The position numbers and the translations under genes were made by a program. Below the pieces are notes generated by a model. It was given only the letters and a program-made list of their open reading frames with translations. It did not search any database and was not told where the DNA came from. A stretch of DNA of 64,000 nucleotides from Streptomyces microflavus (GTDB lineage Bacteria; Actinomycetota; Actinomycetes; Streptomycetales; Streptomycetaceae): positions 124,001 through 188,000 of the forward strand of contig NZ_BMUG01000010.1 of assembly GCF_014650075.1 (NCBI RefSeq). The letters are read 5' to 3'. Shown here in pieces: positions 60,348-64,000 of this stretch. Each line of letters opens with the position of its first letter. The stretch's first letter is position 1.

Positions 60348-61226
60348 ATGAGCGTGGTTGGCGACGGTACGGAGCGCGGGGACGGCGGGGTGGACGAGCC
60401 CGGCTGGGAGGTCGACCCGGACGACGAGCCGGGTGCAGCGGTGGTTGCCGCCGTGGGCCGCCAGATCAAGGCGTGGCGCGAGGCGGCGGGGATGCGGGCG
60501 GCGGAGTTCGGGACGGCGATGGGGTACAGCGAGGACCTCATCTACAAGGTGGAGGGCGGCCGGCGCATCCCTCGCCCGGAGTTCATGGACGGTGCGGACG
60601 GGGTGCTGGGGGCGGGCGGGAAGCTCGCGGCGATGAAGGCGGACATCGCGGAGGTGCGGTATCCGAAGAAGATCCGGGAGCTGGCCAAAATGGAGGCCGC
60701 GGCGGTGGAGCTTTCGGCGTACGGCAGTCACAACATCCACGGGCTCTTGCAGACCGAAGAGTACGCGCGGGCGCTGTTCGGGATGCGGAGGCCCGCGTAC
60801 TCGCAGGACGAGGTGGAGAGGCTGGTGGCCGCTCGCATGGCCCGGCAGTCCATCTTCAGCCGCTCGCCGGCTCCGGAGCTCAGCTTTGTCCAGGAAGAGG
60901 TGACCCTGCGACGCCACCTCGGGGGCAGAATGGTGTGGCGTCGACAGCTCGAACGTCTCCTGGAGGTGAGCGAGCTGCGCCATGTCGAGATTCAGGTGAT
61001 GCCGACCAGTCGCGACGAGCATGCCGGAATGGGCGGTGAGATGCAGGTGCTGAAGTTCAAGGACGGCTCGGCGGTGGGACGCTCCGAGGGTGACTTCGGC
61101 AGCCGGCCGGTCTCCGACCCGAAGTACCTTCGGATCATTGAGCTGCGGTGTGGCATCATCCGGGCGCAGGCTCTCAACCCTGGGGAGTCGCGGGCCTTCA
61201 TCGAGCAAGTGCTGGGAGAGACATGA
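60348..61226 (+). CDS. XRE/DUF5753 regulator (WhiJ-like)
   Basis: A 292-residue regulator. The HTH is VGRQIKAWREAAGMRAAEFG and MGYSEDLIYKVEGGRRIP, and the DUF5753 domain fills the C-terminal 200 residues (NIHGLLQTEEYARALF, VMPTSRDEHAGMGGEMQVLK). An acidic N-terminal extension of about 30 residues is present. ATG 60348. It overlaps the DUF397 gene by 4 bases. WhiJ represses developmental genes and its small partner modulates it; the same is likely here. Confidence 0.88.
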   Translation: MSVVGDGTERGDGGVDEPGWEVDPDDEPGAAVVAAVGRQIKAWREAAGMRAAEFGTAMGYSEDLIYKVEGGRRIPRPEFMDGADGVLGAGGKLAAMKADIAEVRYPKKIRELAKMEAAAVELSAYGSHNIHGLLQTEEYARALFGMRRPAYSQDEVERLVAARMARQSIFSRSPAPELSFVQEEVTLRRHLGGRMVWRRQLERLLEVSELRHVEIQVMPTSRDEHAGMGGEMQVLKFKDGSAVGRSEGDFGSRPVSDPKYLRIIELRCGIIRAQALNPGESRAFIEQVLGET

Positions 61227-61432
61227 GCAGCGAGACCTCTGCCGAGGATGCTTCCGAGCTGGCGTGGTTCAAGAGCAGCTACAGCGACAGCAGCAACAGC
61301 AACGAATGCGTCGAGGTCGCGACCGCCCCGGGTGCCGTGCATGTCCGCGACTCCAAGAACGCCCAGGGCCCCCGGCTCGCTCTCACCCCCACCGCATGGG
61401 CCGGCTTCGTCCCGTACGCCGCAGGGCGCTGA
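61223..61432 (+). CDS. DUF397 protein (WhiJ-partner type)
   Basis: A 69-residue acidic protein with the DUF397 pattern: WFKSSYSD, SNECVEVATAPGAVHVRDSK and FVPYAAGR. Its start overlaps the XRE gene stop (ATGA), so their amounts are coupled. Known partners of WhiJ-type regulators are of this kind. Confidence 0.9.
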   Translation: MSSETSAEDASELAWFKSSYSDSSNSNECVEVATAPGAVHVRDSKNAQGPRLALTPTAWAGFVPYAAGR

Positions 61433-61639
61433 TCCTTCGCCCGCCACTATGATGCGGGCAACGCGTCGCGATGCGCGCTGGTGTGCCGGGAAGTCTGGTC
61501 GGCGTCGGGGGGACAGCCGTCTCTCCGCCTGCCGCGACCCCGGAGGGTTGTCCGCCGTGGACCAATGCCTGCACCAGCGCGCGAAGAGCCCGGATCCACC
61601 GCCACCTCCTTCTGAGAGACCTCGGGCCTGCGGCCGCCG

Positions 61640-62752
61640 GTGAAGCCGCCCCAGGACGAGCGGCGGGCCGCCTCGCCCGTACCGGGTGAACCCGGAAGCA
61701 CGCCGCAGCCCTGCGCGCAGACCTACCCCGGCTACGAAGCCCTGCTGACCACGGTCGCGGCAACGGGCCAGGAACCGGACGCAGCCGAGGTGGAGAGCCT
61801 CCGTGACTTCGGAGAGCGGGCCGCGGCCGATGGCACCACACTGCGGAGCCTGGTCGTACGCCACCTCGCCGCGGCCCGGGCCGCCTGGCCGGGCGGGGCC
61901 ACCGGTGCCGGCGGGGTACTGGCCGCCGTGCAACTTGCCGTCGAAGCGCTCTGCGAGGGGTACGAGCGGGCCCAGCAACTCGCCGTCCGGGAACAGGAGG
62001 CGGCGCGGAGGGAGTTCATCGACGACTTGCTGTACGGGCGCGGCGAACCGGGGTTCCTGGCCGAACGCGCGGAACAGTTCGGGCTGCGGTTCTCCCACGC
62101 TCATGCCGTGGCTGTCGCCGAAGGTCCCGGTCCCTACATCGAGGGGGACCTGGTGCCCCGCCGTGTGGAGCGAGCGGTCACCGGTCGTTTCGGTGAACGC
62201 AACATCCTCCTCACCACGAAGAACGGCCGACTGATCTGCATCGCGCCCGGGGACCAGCAGGATGTCCTCACGTACTTCGCCAAACAGGCCTATGCCGCCA
62301 CGGACGGCGGACGAGCCGCGATCGGACGGCCGCACCCCGGTGCGGGCGGCGTCGTCCACTCGTACGAGGAAGCCCTCCGGGCCCTGGAACTGGCGGGTCG
62401 CCTCGATCTGGAGGACCCGGTGCTGCACGCGGCGGATCTTCTCGTCTATCCGGTGTTGACCCGGGACCGCCAAGCCATGGCGGACCTAGTCCGGGCCACC
62501 CTGGGGCCGCTGCTCAAGGCCCGCGGCGGCCCGGGGCCGTATCTGGAGACCCTCGCCGCCTACTTCGGCGTCGGCTGTGTCACCACGCAGGCCGCCCGGC
62601 ACCTCTCCTTGAGCGTCCGCGCGCTCACGTACCGCCTCGAACGCATCCATCAGCTCACCGGATACGACCCGGCCGACCCCCGGCACCGCTACTCCCTGCA
62701 GACCGCTGTCATCGGCGCCCGAATTCTCAACTGGCCCGAGAAGAAGGTTTAG
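61640..62752 (+). CDS. PucR-type helix-turn-helix regulator
   Basis: A 370-residue regulator of the PucR/CdaR group. The C-terminal HTH of about 60 residues is clear (TQAARHLSLSVRALTYRLER, IHQLTGYDP). The middle contains a GGDEF-like/CdaR region (HAHAVAVAEGPGPYIEGDLV, AIGRPHPGAGGVVHSYEEAL). The N-terminal 25 residues are Pro/Glu-rich. GTG 61640 is the assumed start with no strong ribosome site. It lies upstream of the alanine symporter gene on the same strand and may control it. Confidence 0.82.
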   Translation: MKPPQDERRAASPVPGEPGSTPQPCAQTYPGYEALLTTVAATGQEPDAAEVESLRDFGERAAADGTTLRSLVVRHLAAARAAWPGGATGAGGVLAAVQLAVEALCEGYERAQQLAVREQEAARREFIDDLLYGRGEPGFLAERAEQFGLRFSHAHAVAVAEGPGPYIEGDLVPRRVERAVTGRFGERNILLTTKNGRLICIAPGDQQDVLTYFAKQAYAATDGGRAAIGRPHPGAGGVVHSYEEALRALELAGRLDLEDPVLHAADLLVYPVLTRDRQAMADLVRATLGPLLKARGGPGPYLETLAAYFGVGCVTTQAARHLSLSVRALTYRLERIHQLTGYDPADPRHRYSLQTAVIGARILNWPEKKV

Positions 62753-62863
62753 ACCAATGGCAACTCGGCGTCGATCGTTCGATAGGTGTCCGATAAACGC
62801 ATCTCGCGATCCGCATAACGATGACGTCACTCCTCCAGCATCTTCACCTCAGCCCTCCCGGAA

Positions 62864-62879
62864 TGTGAAACACATCACT
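62864..62879 (+). promoter_or_regulatory. Crp-like site upstream of the alanine symporter
   Basis: TGTGA-N6-TCACT matches 9 of 10 positions of the Crp consensus TGTGA-N6-TCACA. It overlaps a 13-bp palindrome (62863-62875). The 357-base gap (62753-63109) also holds a GC hairpin near 62942-62963 and no recognised riboswitch or gene. Confidence 0.5.
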
Positions 62880-63109
62880 AAAGAATCGGTAAACACCGTG
62901 GTACAAATGCCCAACTTCGTTGACGGAACCACCGCGGCGAGGTGCCGGGCCCCACCCGGCAGCAGGCCAGAGCGATTGCCGTCGTAGTCCGCCTCATGGA
63001 CATGCCGGGTCGCCGACCGGACAACGACGTTCGCTCATCCCCCCATCGCACATCGACCGGCGAAGCCCCCCACTCAACCCGCCGCTCCCGCGTCTTCGAG
63101 GTAGCCAAC

Positions 63110-64000
63110 GTGTCACTCGACTCCATCACGCAGAACATCGACGAATCCGTCAGCGGGTTCTTCGAGCCCATAGCCGACTGGCTGGGCGACATCGTCTTCT
63201 ACTCCGTCAATATCGGCGGGGCGGACGTGCCGCTCATCGTCACCTGGCTTGCCGTGGCCGGCCTCGTCTTCACCGGCTGGTTCGGCTTCGTCCAGGTGCG
63301 CAAGTTCCGGCTCGCCCTCGACGTGGTCCGTGGCAAGTACGACGACAAGAACTCCGCCGGCGAGGTCAACCACTTCCAGGCGCTGACCGCCGCCGTTTCC
63401 GGCACCGTCGGCCTCGGGAACATCGCGGGTGTGGCCGTCGCCGTGTCCATCGGTGGCGCCGGAGCCACGTTCTGGATGATCGTCTGCGGTCTGCTCGGCA
63501 TGGCCACCAAGTTCGTCGAGGTCACCCTCGGTGTGAAGTACCGCGAGGTCCACGCCGACGGAACCGTCTCCGGCGGGCCGATGCACTACCTGCCCAAGGG
63601 CCTGGCCGAACGCTTCGGCAAGAACGGCAAGACCCTCGGCAAGGTGCTCGCCGTCCTCGCCTCGATCATGATCCTGTTCTTCGGGCTCTTCGGCGGCAAC
63701 CTCTTCCAGGTCAACCAGTCCTACGCCCAGCTCGTCTCCGTCACCGGCGGCGAGAGCGGTGCGATGGGCTCCTCCGGCGGAGCGCTCTTCTTCGGCGTCC
63801 TCGTCGCCGCCCTCGTCGGCATCGTCCTGCTCGGCGGCATCCGCTCGATCGCCTCGGTCACCAGCCGGCTCGTGCCCGCGATGGCCGGCATCTACGTCGT
63901 CGCCTGCCTCGTCGTCATCCTCGTCAACGTCACCGCCGTGCCCGCCGCGATCGGCGCGATCATCGAGGGCGCGTTCAACCCCGAGGGCGTCGCGGGCGGT
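63110..64000 (+). CDS. Alanine:cation symporter (AgcS family), 3' end outside window
   Basis: Sodium/alanine-type symporter, open at the window end after 297 residues. The family signature is present: NHFQALTAAVSGTVGLGNIA followed by GVAVAVSIGGAGATFWM, then KFVEVTLGVKYREV and GGPMHYLPKGL. At least six helices are visible. GTG 63110 has GAGG 8 bases upstream. A Crp-like site and a PucR gene lie upstream. It imports D- or L-alanine or glycine; the exact substrate is not clear. Confidence 0.9.
   Translation, partial: MSLDSITQNIDESVSGFFEPIADWLGDIVFYSVNIGGADVPLIVTWLAVAGLVFTGWFGFVQVRKFRLALDVVRGKYDDKNSAGEVNHFQALTAAVSGTVGLGNIAGVAVAVSIGGAGATFWMIVCGLLGMATKFVEVTLGVKYREVHADGTVSGGPMHYLPKGLAERFGKNGKTLGKVLAVLASIMILFFGLFGGNLFQVNQSYAQLVSVTGGESGAMGSSGGALFFGVLVAALVGIVLLGGIRSIASVTSRLVPAMAGIYVVACLVVILVNVTAVPAAIGAIIEGAFNPEGVAGG

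Noticed and set aside
62753..63109. Glycine-type riboswitch upstream of the alanine symporter
   Set aside because: No aptamer core or tandem arrangement is recognisable.

Overview
The window looks like core chromosome of a Streptomyces. GC content is very high and third codon positions are almost always G or C. GTG starts are common and TTG or CTG starts occur. Several genes are lineage markers: an HrdD-type sigma factor, the divisome protein SepX, an SsgA-like sporulation protein, and a WhiJ-type set (ATPase, XRE/DUF5753, DUF397). One tRNA-Ala(CGC) is present. I see no transposase, integrase, phage genes or CRISPR array. Identity calls rest on motifs read by eye and on remembered families, since no search was run.

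Layout. 0-9 kb: an exporter cut by the window edge, a MarR regulator divergent from a LigB-type dioxygenase, a questin-oxidase-like protein, hrdD with a very good SigR promoter, a WYL regulator divergent from a second exporter, and an internally duplicated DUF6227-like protein. 9-19.4 kb: an NylC/DmpA-like self-cleaving hydrolase, then a five-gene redox operon (NarI-like membrane subunit, molybdopterin oxidoreductase, four-cluster ferredoxin, Tat-anchored Rieske protein, small membrane protein), mscL, a SAF/CpaB-like protein, mtnP, and fmdB with a CIRCE element at its start. 19.4-26.3 kb: an MFS permease, a K+/H+ antiporter with a CTG start, a membrane-anchored penicillin-acylase-family enzyme and 5-formyl-THF cyclo-ligase. 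26.3-32 kb: galU-moeA, moaC-mog-rimJ, sepX and tRNA-Ala.

32-42 kb: a secreted streptogrisin-like protease, an XRE regulator divergent from an unusual ECF sigma factor fused to a zinc motif, a membrane segment and an exported CAP domain, then xthA and a MerR regulator divergent from a Baeyer-Villiger monooxygenase/hydrolase/SDR operon arranged like the start of the mycobacterial mymA operon. 42-51 kb: a CsbD-like small protein, an isochorismatase-family hydrolase with a GlxA/AraC regulator, a tricorn protease divergent from a TetR gene with two strong palindromic operators, an MMPL transporter and an SsgA-like protein. 51-54 kb: an ECF nickel/cobalt importer (MN-Q-O) behind a Nur-box-like site. 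54-64 kb: a class C beta-lactamase-fold hydrolase, SDR, three GNAT/HemC genes, a zinc-ribbon HTH protein, the WhiJ-type cluster, a PucR regulator and the start of an alanine:cation symporter with a Crp-like site.

Links between regions: the Mo-cofactor genes (moeA, moaC, mog) lie 13 kb from the molybdoenzyme operon they would supply. The BVMO operon encodes a plausible alcohol-to-ketone-to-ester-to-acid route. Short tandem repeats recur at gene ends and starts (34, 13, 19 and about 24 bp units), which suggests local slippage that has built or altered terminators and leaders.
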